Assembly (NCBI GenBank): GCA_002407775.1
Contig: DHOP01000023.1
Coordinates: 1 to 7,165, forward strand
Direction: 5' to 3'
Source of the DNA: Prevotella sp. UBA5387
GTDB lineage: Bacteria; Bacteroidota; Bacteroidia; Bacteroidales; Bacteroidaceae
Length of the DNA stretch: 7,165 nucleotides
The position numbers and the translations under genes are program-made. Shown here piece by piece: positions 1-5,910 of the stretch (position 1 is its first letter; each line of letters begins with the position of its first letter). The notes beneath the pieces are model-generated. The model searched no databases. It saw nothing but the letters and a program-made list of their open reading frames with translations, and had not been told where the DNA came from.

Positions 1-77
1 GATATGGTCGCATGAAATATAGCATCGGCGATATGAAAGCAACCGGTGAGCCTTGCTATATTTCATGCGACCATATC
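1..77. repeat. 23-bp perfect inverted repeat with 31-bp loop at the window edge
   Basis: Bases 1-23 are the exact reverse complement of 55-77, and the loop is 24-54. The arms may be longer, since the first begins at base 1. The repeat lies inside the coding region of the outer-membrane protein gene. The minus-strand frame enters the loop after residue 213 and becomes unconvincing, whereas the plus-strand reading of 3-53 gives YGRMKYSIGDMKATGEP, which continues the same protein sensibly. Thus the same coding stretch (YGRMKYS) is present on both strands. The likeliest explanation is a fold-back chimera at a contig end. A small invertible segment is the alternative. Confidence 0.9.
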
Positions 78-693
78 TTGTCAACTTCTCAGCTAAGGCA
101 TCGTTATAGATGTCATTGCCATTTACAGTGACAAACGGCTGGTTGTTCATGGCTTTAGTGTACATATTGTTGTACATCCCAACAGCAAGCATAGTGGTCA
201 TGTCATCACGGGAGACAATAGCATCAGCGATTTTCTCATTGCCCCAAAAGAAGCCTCCAGTTACATGCCAACGTTTGTTTACAAGCGGCATTACATCAAG
301 CAAAAGACTGAAATTGTAATATTTAGGTTTGCTTTCCATGTGGATAGTCTCATCCACATCAAAGCCAGTAAGTTCTTTCATTCTAGTTTGCAGGCGATCA
401 AACTTTGTCTCAATGCGATTGCCTTGAGCATCGTACCTTGACTCAGCTTTATCTCCTACTTGTACACTAAATTTCATATCGTCAATCCAGTGGGGCATAA
501 AGGAAAACCCTGCCCTTAATCTAAACATGATTGAAATATTCGAACTAAGGTCTAGTCCAAGTCCCGTGCTACCAGCTGAAACTGATACATCGAGATTCTT
601 AAAGGCAGCCATTTTCTCGCGGTCATTACTTTGTGCGGCTATTGGTGAGCAGACAATGAGCAGAATTATTATATTACATATTTTTTTTTTCAT
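1..693 (-). CDS. Predicted outer-membrane beta-barrel protein, 3' part missing or scrambled
   Basis: The frame is open from an ATG at 693-691 to the window edge: 231 codons with no stop. The start is chosen because it gives a clean signal peptide (MKKKICNIIILLIVCSPIAA, then Q) and lies about 50 nt below a good promoter. The mature part begins with alternating hydrophobic strands (LDVSVSAGSTGLGLDLSSN, IMFRLRAGFSFMP), has a charged middle, then more strand-like stretches (YYNFSLLLDVMPLV, KRWHVTGGFFWGN) and an acidic or polar loop region. This looks like the beta-barrel proteins annotated as hypothetical in Bacteroidales, recalled from memory and not searched. Residues 1-213 (down to base 55) look genuine. 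The last 18 codons (KAHRLLSYRRCYISCDHI) look wrong: they come from the loop and second arm of the inverted repeat at 1-77, and the opposite strand of that loop gives a better continuation (IGDMKATGEP). A 10-A tract directly after the start codon could permit slippage. No enzymatic role can be assigned. Confidence 0.8.
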   Translation of the reverse strand, partial: MKKKICNIIILLIVCSPIAAQSNDREKMAAFKNLDVSVSAGSTGLGLDLSSNISIMFRLRAGFSFMPHWIDDMKFSVQVGDKAESRYDAQGNRIETKFDRLQTRMKELTGFDVDETIHMESKPKYYNFSLLLDVMPLVNKRWHVTGGFFWGNEKIADAIVSRDDMTTMLAVGMYNNMYTKAMNNQPFVTVNGNDIYNDALAEKLTRYGRMKYSKAHRLLSYRRCYISCDHI

Positions 694-740
694 CGAGCAA
701 GGTTTGTGAAAGTAATTTTATAGAGGGAATTCAATCCTTG

Positions 741-772
741 CAAATTTACTATTTCAAAACGATTTTAACAAG
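741..772 (-). promoter_or_regulatory. Bacteroidota-type promoter of the outer-membrane protein gene
   Basis: On the minus strand CTTG (772-769) is followed 20 bp later, counted from the end of TTG, by TAAATTTG (748-741). This matches the Bacteroidota primary sigma factor consensus TTTG / TAnnTTTG. Transcription would start a few bases downstream, leaving a leader of roughly 40 nt before the ATG at 693. It lies just beyond the terminator of the preceding unit, so the gene below should be independently transcribed. Confidence 0.75.
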
Positions 773-784
773 CTTTCTGTCAAG

Positions 785-826
785 AAAAATGAGCCTCATC
801 ATGCTCTGTATGTCACGATGAGGCTT
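785..826 (-). terminator. Rho-independent terminator of the surface-protein/small-protein operon
   Basis: A 9-bp perfect stem (817-825 with 792-800, AGCCTCATC arms, 16-nt loop) is followed on the minus strand by CATTTTTC. It sits about 36 nt after the stop of the 69-codon ORF, and no plus-strand gene reads into it, so it should end transcription coming from 3203 through 862. Confidence 0.75.
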
Positions 827-861
827 ATACTTATAACTATTATAGTTGGATTTTATCAGTC

Positions 862-1071
862 TTATTCGAATCCACCTGTGCCATTATCGTCCCATGGACT
901 GTTGTACCATTGTTTAGCGCCTACTTGGTTTGGATCTGTAATTGGGTCGGTCGGATTTGTCCCAATAGTCGTAGTAGTTTGTGTTGGATCAAAGGATGCA
1001 GCCATTAGATTTGTGTCTTCTGTCAAAATCTTAGTTTTGATACATGGCTTTATATAGTTTCTACTTTTCAT
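862..1071 (-). CDS. Small protein (69 aa) with LMAAS motif, function unknown
   Basis: The ORF starts with MKSRNYIKPCIKTKIL, has an L-M-A-A-S motif at residues 22-26, a Thr/Pro/Asp-rich middle (residues 28-48) and an acidic aromatic end (WYNSPWDDNGTGGFE). This organisation (a K-x-Y-x-x-P start, a short hydrophobic L-[LM]-A-x-S block near residue 22-26, then a variable acidic or Gly-rich tail) is that of many short uncharacterised Prevotella and Bacteroides proteins, as I remember them. There is no conventional signal peptide: the N-terminus is basic and the hydrophobic part is too short. It begins 44 nt after the stop of the 695-residue surface protein, has no promoter of its own that I can see, and is followed by a strong terminator, so it is probably the second gene of that operon. 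A plus-strand ORF over the same bases looks like a shadow. Whether it is exported, processed or a partner of the surface protein is unknown. Confidence 0.7.
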   Translation of the reverse strand: MKSRNYIKPCIKTKILTEDTNLMAASFDPTQTTTTIGTNPTDPITDPNQVGAKQWYNSPWDDNGTGGFE

Positions 1072-1115
1072 AATTGAGTCTTTATAGAATAAATTTGCGT
1101 TATTATTAATTTTAG

Positions 1116-3203
1116 TTATCGAGCGATATACTTCTTACCGTTCTTGATAATTATACCTTTGTAGCTTGCATTCACCTTCTGGCCCGAAAGGTTATATGAT
1201 GTTGCAGAGTCATAGCCCACACCTGCATTGAGGTTGGTGATGCTTGTGGCTTGGTCAAAGTTGATCGAAAGTTTTGCACCTGCACCTGGGATGGTTACAT
1301 ATGCTTTGTTGGAAGGAATGACAATACCCGATTGAACTTGTGCGAAATTCTGTTCACCCTTAATGAGCGCATATTCAGAACCGGTGGATGTGTACGTACC
1401 ATCGTTTGTTGCCTTCAGAATATTGGTGGAGAAATCATCTGTGGATGTCCCAGTGTAGATCAAAGTTTGGTCACCCGTGGTAGCACTATAAAGTAAAACA
1501 CCAGTATTGGCGGGAATCACTTTGCCTGCAAGCTTGGTTAGTGAAATACCATTGATTGCGTCAGCAGCAGTAGCGATATATATAGTTACATCGTCAGGAA
1601 CAGTGGCTGCTTGTGAGCTGCTAAATGAGGCAAGGTTAGAGGTGGCGTTGATATTGACAGTAGTTGTAGCCAATTGCTCGATATATATCAAGTCAATGCC
1701 TCTACTAGAATTAGGGTCGGAACATGTGAATGTGATGTCTGTTGGTTCTGACACCGTGAAAGCTTTACTTGTTGCTAAAGCCAACATGTTCCCATTACAA
1801 CTTGTTGAAAGGATAGAGTTCGCGCCCGCTGACACCGTGTAATAGGTAGTATGTGTACCACCATCGCCTCCTATCATACCCAAGGTGAACTTATAACTAC
1901 CTGTAGGAAGATTTATTAATGTACCAGATGAAGCATAAATTATTAATCCATTGGATACGCGTGAGGTGAAGGAAGTTGCATTTGTTGGAATTCCTGTTCC
2001 AAGATTCTCGGCTTCTGACAATAAATAAAGGTCCTCTATGCCTGTAGCAGAATACGCAAAGTCTTGGGTGTAATTGTTTGAAGTAACGGATATTGTTTGT
2101 ACAAGATCATTGGTATTCGGTATCTTTTCTACTAAGATATTCTTGTTCGTTCCTGCTGCTTGAAATCTTGGATATGAGATTTTTACACTAGGCACATCTT
2201 CCCATGTTTCGCCTGAAACAGAATAAGGGAGAGTTACACTATTATATGATGTGGTAACAGTATATGCCCATTTCACGGCAGGACGAACAGTAATAGTCAC
2301 TACGGTTGTACTTGTTGAGTTATCAACGATGGTTTTACCATTGCTATCATCTGATACATAAAGGTATTTTATGGTATTGTCAACTGCATCAAAGAATGCA
2401 TTTTTGTCAGTACTGTAGGGCACAATGGCATTACCCACAGGGCCATTTCTAGTTTCTGTTCTGACTATGGTCCCGTCAGATGTGGCAAAGTTAACCGTAT
2501 AATTTGCAGTTGCCACATCCTGAGTTGTCTGTTGAACCTTCAGGCTTTTAAGAAATGTAGAGGTGTTATTCTTACTTACGGAACAATAACTACCTAAAGT
2601 AATGGTTTCATAATTTGAGCCCGTGGCAAAGGTTGTGTTTGTTCCCAATTTTGTCATATCAAACAAAACAGTGTTGTCAGTGAGCGTTCCAGTTGCTTCG
2701 GAAATCTGGCCGTTGACAGAATTCACAACTAAATGAATATTAACGTCCGTATTATTTAAGACATTCGCTAATGCTATATTTTGTCCATTAATGGTTATAG
2801 AAGTTCCATTATATCGTGTCAGATTGGTAATGGTAAAGTCTCCGTACTTGAAAGAAGTACTGTTAGAACTACTTGGGTAGGTTGATGAGCCAGTATTCCA
2901 AACCGCATCTATGGTTACCATGGTATTTGCAGCCCTGTTTAAAGTCAGCACCGAATTAACTGTATTGCCACGGGAGAATGATTTCAGACCGTTTGTTGGA
3001 TCAATAAATGTTCCCCAAAGAGTACCACTAGACGATGAAGGAGTCCAATAACCCACAGTGGTTGCTGATGTAATATCACTGGCAGACCATGCCGATACAT
3101 CGGTCCTTTCATAGATAGTACTCGTAGTTTGTGCTAACGAGGTATAGGCTCCCACTACAAACATTGTAGCTAGAAGCAAGGTTTTCAAGTAATTTTTTTT
3201 CAT
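1116..3203 (-). CDS. Secreted multidomain surface protein with glycan-binding-like modules and C-terminal sorting-like tail
   Basis: A 695-residue protein with a signal peptide (basic MKKNYLK, hydrophobic core, probable cleavage at SLA|Q, residues 24/25). Approximate regions: 27-225, a Ser/Thr/Asn-rich beta-sandwich-like domain (opens YERTDVSAWSASDI); 233-310, a MucBP-like module (YTVNFATSDGTIVRTE ... YLYVSDDSNGKTI ... VVTITVRPA); 312-395, another beta module; 396-510, a carbohydrate-binding-like module ending ITFTCSDPNSSRGIDLIYI; 512-650, the Bacteroidales domain marked by VIPANTGVLLY, NILKAT, YALIKG and IPSNKAYVTIP; 655-695, a tail SYNLSGQKV ... GIIIKNGKKY, resembling a shortened type IX secretion sorting domain. 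No catalytic motif is evident, so I infer a glycan-binding or adhesive role at the cell surface. It has its own promoter, a leader of about 135 nt, and probably shares a transcript with the small protein downstream. Domain names are from memory of similar proteins. A degenerate carbohydrate-active enzyme cannot be excluded. Confidence 0.88.
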   Translation of the reverse strand: MKKNYLKTLLLATMFVVGAYTSLAQTTSTIYERTDVSAWSASDITSATTVGYWTPSSSSGTLWGTFIDPTNGLKSFSRGNTVNSVLTLNRAANTMVTIDAVWNTGSSTYPSSSNSTSFKYGDFTITNLTRYNGTSITINGQNIALANVLNNTDVNIHLVVNSVNGQISEATGTLTDNTVLFDMTKLGTNTTFATGSNYETITLGSYCSVSKNNTSTFLKSLKVQQTTQDVATANYTVNFATSDGTIVRTETRNGPVGNAIVPYSTDKNAFFDAVDNTIKYLYVSDDSNGKTIVDNSTSTTVVTITVRPAVKWAYTVTTSYNSVTLPYSVSGETWEDVPSVKISYPRFQAAGTNKNILVEKIPNTNDLVQTISVTSNNYTQDFAYSATGIEDLYLLSEAENLGTGIPTNATSFTSRVSNGLIIYASSGTLINLPTGSYKFTLGMIGGDGGTHTTYYTVSAGANSILSTSCNGNMLALATSKAFTVSEPTDITFTCSDPNSSRGIDLIYIEQLATTTVNINATSNLASFSSSQAATVPDDVTIYIATAADAINGISLTKLAGKVIPANTGVLLYSATTGDQTLIYTGTSTDDFSTNILKATNDGTYTSTGSEYALIKGEQNFAQVQSGIVIPSNKAYVTIPGAGAKLSINFDQATSITNLNAGVGYDSATSYNLSGQKVNASYKGIIIKNGKKYIAR

Positions 3204-3263
3204 AAAACAGTTTATAGGTTTTTAATTAGATGTTTAATTCTTTATTAGTGACATTGTTTGATA

Positions 3264-3276
3264 TGTGTTAAACACA
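3264..3276. promoter_or_regulatory. 13-bp perfect palindrome in the leader of the surface-protein gene
   Basis: TGTGTT-A-AACACA lies about 60 bp before the ATG at 3203 and inside the predicted 5' leader. It could be an operator half-site pair or a small hairpin, but it is AT-rich and could be coincidental. Confidence 0.3.
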
Positions 3277-3345
3277 AGAAATCTAAAATATTCGGTGGCT
3301 CTTTGTTTAAGTTTTTAGTTAGTTAGCTTGTTGATTAGTATTTCG

Positions 3346-3376
3346 CAAAGATAATTACATGCGATATTTCGCCAAA
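3346..3376 (-). promoter_or_regulatory. Bacteroidota-type promoter of the surface-protein gene
   Basis: TTTG (3376-3373), then exactly 19 bp, then TATCTTTG (3353-3346) on the minus strand: a full match to the Bacteroidota consensus. The start codon is at 3203, so the leader is about 135 nt, unusually long for a simple gene and possibly a site of post-transcriptional control. The 530-bp gap between GH105 and this gene otherwise holds the GH105 terminator (around 3591-3629), two small palindromes, and about 200 bp (3380-3590) with no gene or recognisable site apart from a short ATTGAATCC-type tandem duplication near 3521-3538. Confidence 0.85.
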
Positions 3377-3590
3377 GTTTTTTGTTTGACTTTTTTGTAG
3401 TATTAGCAAATTATTAAGTAGTTTATCAAAAAACAAGGTCTTGGAAGCTCTTGGTTTAGACGATAATAAGTAAAAGTTCACAGGTTTTGAAGACACCTCT
3501 CTGTACGAGCTAACGCAATTATTGAATCCATTGAATCAGATGGCTTAATCAAAATAACATGGTAGGCACAAGGTATCAATATCATTATGC

Positions 3591-3629
3591 AAAAAAAAAT
3601 CAGCGCTACAAAAATCATGTGGCGCTGAT
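3591..3629 (-). terminator. Rho-independent terminator of the GH105 gene
   Basis: ATCAGCGC (3599-3606) pairs with GCGCTGAT (3622-3629). The stem extends by two pairs past one mismatch, and on the minus strand it is followed by nine T residues (A-run at 3591-3599). It lies about 105 nt after the GH105 stop, and the promoter of the next gene comes after it, so GH105 is a single-gene transcript. Confidence 0.85.
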
Positions 3630-3630
3630 A

Positions 3631-3714
3631 CGTCTTCAACAAGTCTTTAAGAAATAAGAGGAACGCTTATATTTATTATAAGATTTGCTTTAAATGCAAG
3701 CATTTATGAAGACG
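3631..3714 (-). other. Structured 3' UTR of the GH105 transcript
   Basis: Between the GH105 stop and its terminator, CGTCTTCA (3631-3638) can pair with TGAAGACG (3707-3714). Immediately inside the second arm lies the 16-bp palindrome TAAATGC-AA-GCATTTA (3691-3706). Together with the terminator hairpin this could form a multi-stem 3' end. Pairing is by eye only, no energy calculation. Confidence 0.3.
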
Positions 3715-3733
3715 CGATGTAGCTAGTTTATAA

Positions 3734-5131
3734 TTACCAATCAATTACATTTTTCTCATCTTCTGAGAATATTGGTGCTTGAGTCTTCTGTTCGGTTGGA
3801 TAGAACATTATGGCCGAGTCGTTCATTTTGGGGTGAGCCTGTTGAAGCAAACGAATGATTTCACCGCCTGCCCACAAGGTTGGCCCATAGCCGTGAGCAG
3901 CCATGTAGTGTACTGGACGATAACAGTAAAAAGCGGCATCGAAGCCCATTCCTGTTCCCACGCAAGTGTTAGACACATGCCCTTGCTCGTTGATTTGGGT
4001 AGACACTGCGTTCCATGCCAATAGCGTTCTTGCCCCATAAGCTTGTGCGTCTATCCATTTCTCGCAGATGGCATGAGCCATACAATAGGTGTAGATGGCA
4101 GTTGCCGATGTCTCCAGATAACTCGATGGGTTATTGAGCAATTGATGCCAAAAACCAGTCTTGTCTTGCAATGGCGCCAGTCCGGCCACGTGTTGTCTGA
4201 ACAGGTCGAGCACAAACGCGCGGTCTTCGTCATACCCGTCATAGTCGGTCTTGCCCGCTTGGCTCATCCTTTCATGACTTGTCTGCATGGCATCGAGCAC
4301 CTCGCACATAGTGAGTAGCGCCCATCCGTTAGCCCTTCCCCATGGAAAGAAAGGGTGGGGGGTCATGGTCTCAACCCATCCATGGCGGAAAAGTTGTTGC
4401 TGCGGCATCCACATCCTACTCTTAAATGCTCGTATTTGTTCTACGGCCTCGTGCATTAATTTTGTATCGCCTTTAAGACAAGCATACCATGCCATAGACG
4501 GTATGCCCATGTACATGTCGTCGAGCCATACCGAGTTATGGTGTGGGCGCTCACGAGCGAATATGCTGTCGTTGCCTAATCTGTGCTGACGACGTATTTG
4601 AACCATATAGTTTTCTATGCGAGGTTCAAACGCTTTGTAAGGCTGTTGTAGCGATAGACGGCATAATGCGGCACACATCGCACCGGCGTCATCGAGCGCA
4701 GCGGGCAAAACCACCTTCTTCATCTGTGGGTCTGATTGTGGGTTTTGCTTTAATTTATTTGCTACTTTTGGCGCCAAATCAGAGAGAAATCTCAGCCGAT
4801 CCTCAGCAAACTTCATATAGCGCATATCTTTTGTGCGCAGGGCAGCATCTTCGGCTGCGGCGTAGATCACTCCACTTTCATAGCTCGTGAGTCTCATGGC
4901 ACCAGGTTTGATGTGTCCGTCCTCTGTCGTCATGGGCATACTCTCCTCGAGAAACGAGAGCACACGGTCCATGTCTTGTTTCACCTTTTCTACTTTTGGC
5001 GCCCCGTAGGGAGTTTGGTAATTGGGCTTGAGCAGATGCAAAGGGGTATTGGTGTCGTTGATAGGCAGCTGGGCAGAAGCCGACAGACTACATCCTACCA
5101 GTAGCAAAGTGATTAGTTTAATAGTTCTCAT
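3734..5131 (-). CDS. GH105 family unsaturated rhamnogalacturonyl hydrolase (YteR/RhiN-like)
   Basis: Glycoside hydrolase family 105 enzymes remove the 4,5-unsaturated galacturonic acid from the non-reducing end of rhamnogalacturonan fragments made by polysaccharide lyases, acting by hydration of the vinyl ether. The 465 residues contain the family hallmarks in order: YGAPKVEKVKQDMDRVLSFLE (about 42-62), LDDAGAM (146-152), HHNSVWLDDMYMGIP (197-211, holding the Asp equivalent to the catalytic Asp143 of Bacillus YteR by my alignment from memory), LFRHGWVE (247-254), WGRANGWA (264-271), then GFWHQLL, LETSATAIYTYC, CVGTGMGFD and YMAAHGYGPTLWAGGE near the end. The fold should be an (alpha/alpha)6 barrel. 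The length is slightly above the roughly 370-residue Bacillus enzymes because of the signal region and a C-terminal extension. N-terminus: basic MRTIK, hydrophobic core, then either lipoprotein cleavage at LVG|C14 or signal peptidase I cleavage at ASA|Q21. It has its own promoter and terminator and no PUL neighbours here. It is more G+C-rich than the surface protein gene. Confidence 0.95.
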   Translation of the reverse strand: MRTIKLITLLLVGCSLSASAQLPINDTNTPLHLLKPNYQTPYGAPKVEKVKQDMDRVLSFLEESMPMTTEDGHIKPGAMRLTSYESGVIYAAAEDAALRTKDMRYMKFAEDRLRFLSDLAPKVANKLKQNPQSDPQMKKVVLPAALDDAGAMCAALCRLSLQQPYKAFEPRIENYMVQIRRQHRLGNDSIFARERPHHNSVWLDDMYMGIPSMAWYACLKGDTKLMHEAVEQIRAFKSRMWMPQQQLFRHGWVETMTPHPFFPWGRANGWALLTMCEVLDAMQTSHERMSQAGKTDYDGYDEDRAFVLDLFRQHVAGLAPLQDKTGFWHQLLNNPSSYLETSATAIYTYCMAHAICEKWIDAQAYGARTLLAWNAVSTQINEQGHVSNTCVGTGMGFDAAFYCYRPVHYMAAHGYGPTLWAGGEIIRLLQQAHPKMNDSAIMFYPTEQKTQAPIFSEDEKNVIDW

Positions 5132-5254
5132 ATTTGTTTGATGGTTGTTATGGCGAACTCTAAGGCTGATATTCGGGCAGTTCTTGCTATGATGTTATCA
5201 TCGTGTCATGGCCGGATAGCATACGATTTCCAGGCGGTTTTGGTTTTGTAGACT

Positions 5255-5285
5255 CAAAGATAAAAAATTATTCCGATTTTCTCAA
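5255..5285 (-). promoter_or_regulatory. Bacteroidota-type promoter of the GH105 gene
   Basis: TTG (5285-5283, within CTTGAG), 20 bp, then TATCTTTG (5262-5255) on the minus strand. The -7 octamer is identical to that of the surface-protein gene. The leader to the ATG at 5131 is about 115 nt, with a weak TGCTAT/ATAGCA inverted repeat (5185-5190 and 5216-5221) as the only structure noticed. No operator is obvious. Confidence 0.8.
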
Positions 5286-5286
5286 G

Positions 5287-5476
5287 CATTTGTTGTATTT
5301 TCGAAACCATTGAAGTCTAAGCCTATACATTATGATATGAAAATTTTTGAACAAACCCTTGTTTATTTTCGCATATTTGAAAACAATCGGTTGACGGCCG
5401 CAAATACGTGAAAAACAGACCGAAACGCAACTGCTTACAAATCAACATGTTGTATTTATGGGGCAAAAACGGGGGT
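5287..5476. other. Intergenic stretch without recognised features
   Basis: About 190 AT-rich bases upstream of the GH105 promoter. I see no ORF of coding character, no RNA gene and no promoter with both boxes. It could hold regulator sites for GH105, but no clear symmetric operator stands out apart from the short palindrome AACATGTT near 5444. Confidence 0.5.
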
Positions 5477-5586
5477 TGCGAAAGCTATCCTTTCGTACTG
5501 CGTTAACTGCCCTTTCGCATTGTCGTTACTATCCTTCCGCGGTGCGAAAGCTATCGTATCACGGTACGAAAGGATAGCTTTCGCAA
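5477..5586. repeat. Array of five degenerate 22-bp units, each a hairpin
   Basis: The 110 bp divide exactly into five 22-bp units: 5477-5498, 5499-5520, 5521-5542, 5543-5564 and 5565-5586. The consensus is arm TGCGAAAG, centre CTATC, arm CTTTCGCA, plus one base, so each ideal unit can fold on itself with an 8-bp stem and 5-nt loop. Units 1 and 4 share the first 13 bases; units 2 and 3 are more diverged. Unit 5 has the reversed centre GATAG and is the exact reverse complement of unit 1; one further base on the left makes the outer inverted repeat 23 bp (5476-5498 with 5564-5586). It resembles REP-type intergenic palindromes, does not fit a coding period, and lacks an adjacent T-run, so it is not a simple terminator. 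Confidence 0.85.
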
Positions 5587-5722
5587 GAGCGTCAGCCATT
5601 TTTTGATCCGCCAAGTCAAAGATAAGACAGAAATATAGATGGTTTTAGGTTTTCCTGTTTCTATTTCGACGAAAAACAAATGCGTGTTTTTGATGAAGAA
5701 TTATTACATACCCCTCTTGATC

Positions 5723-5765
5723 TTCCCCTGAAGGGAGAGGAGCCCTCTCCAGTGAGGGAGGGGAA
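5723..5765. repeat. Two-stem GC-rich palindrome
   Basis: The outer arms TTCCCCT (5723-5729) and AGGGGAA (5759-5765) enclose an inner hairpin GGAGAGG (5734-5740) / CCTCTCC (5744-5750) with a 3-nt loop. GC-rich palindromes of this kind occur as dispersed intergenic repeats in Bacteroidota and other bacteria. No T-run follows on either strand, so a terminator role is unsupported. Confidence 0.6.
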
Positions 5766-5782
5766 TTGCGGTTGAAAATTGC

Positions 5783-5837
5783 CACGCAGAGAGCAAGGCA
5801 TGTCGCATGGTCTCCTTTCACTCCTTGACTCTGCGTG
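5783..5837. repeat. Imperfect inverted repeat (CACGCAGAG arms)
   Basis: CACGCAGAG (5783-5791) is the reverse complement of 5829-5837. After a small bulge the pairing continues with CAAGG (5794-5798) and CCTTG (5823-5827). The CGCAGA core is shared with the repeat starting at 5911, so the two may be related. The plus-strand ORF covering this region is judged spurious. Confidence 0.55.
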
Positions 5838-5910
5838 CGCCAAAGAAACCAATGGTCTCTCGCCTAGCCGCAGAGGAACAGAGAATGGACGTGATGCCGA
5901 CGGATTTGAA

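Noticed and set aside
818..1057. Plus-strand 79-codon ORF opposite the small protein
   Set aside because: It begins inside the terminator hairpin, lacks a promoter, and is antisense to an ORF with clear operon position.
3779..5104. Several ORFs on both strands inside the GH105 gene
   Set aside because: All are shadows of a gene whose family motifs are unmistakable.
5477..5586. 22-bp array as a CRISPR or a terminator
   Set aside because: Units abut without spacers, and no T-run follows the hairpins on either strand within a few bases.
5617..5624. Minus-strand TATCTTTG, identical to two good -7 boxes
   Set aside because: No TTG/TTTG lies 19-20 bp upstream and no gene follows directly before the GH105 promoter, so it is probably a chance match.
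5661..5852. Minus-strand 63-codon ORF
   Set aside because: It spans the GC-rich palindrome and part of the CACGCAGAG repeat, has no sensible protein character and no promoter.
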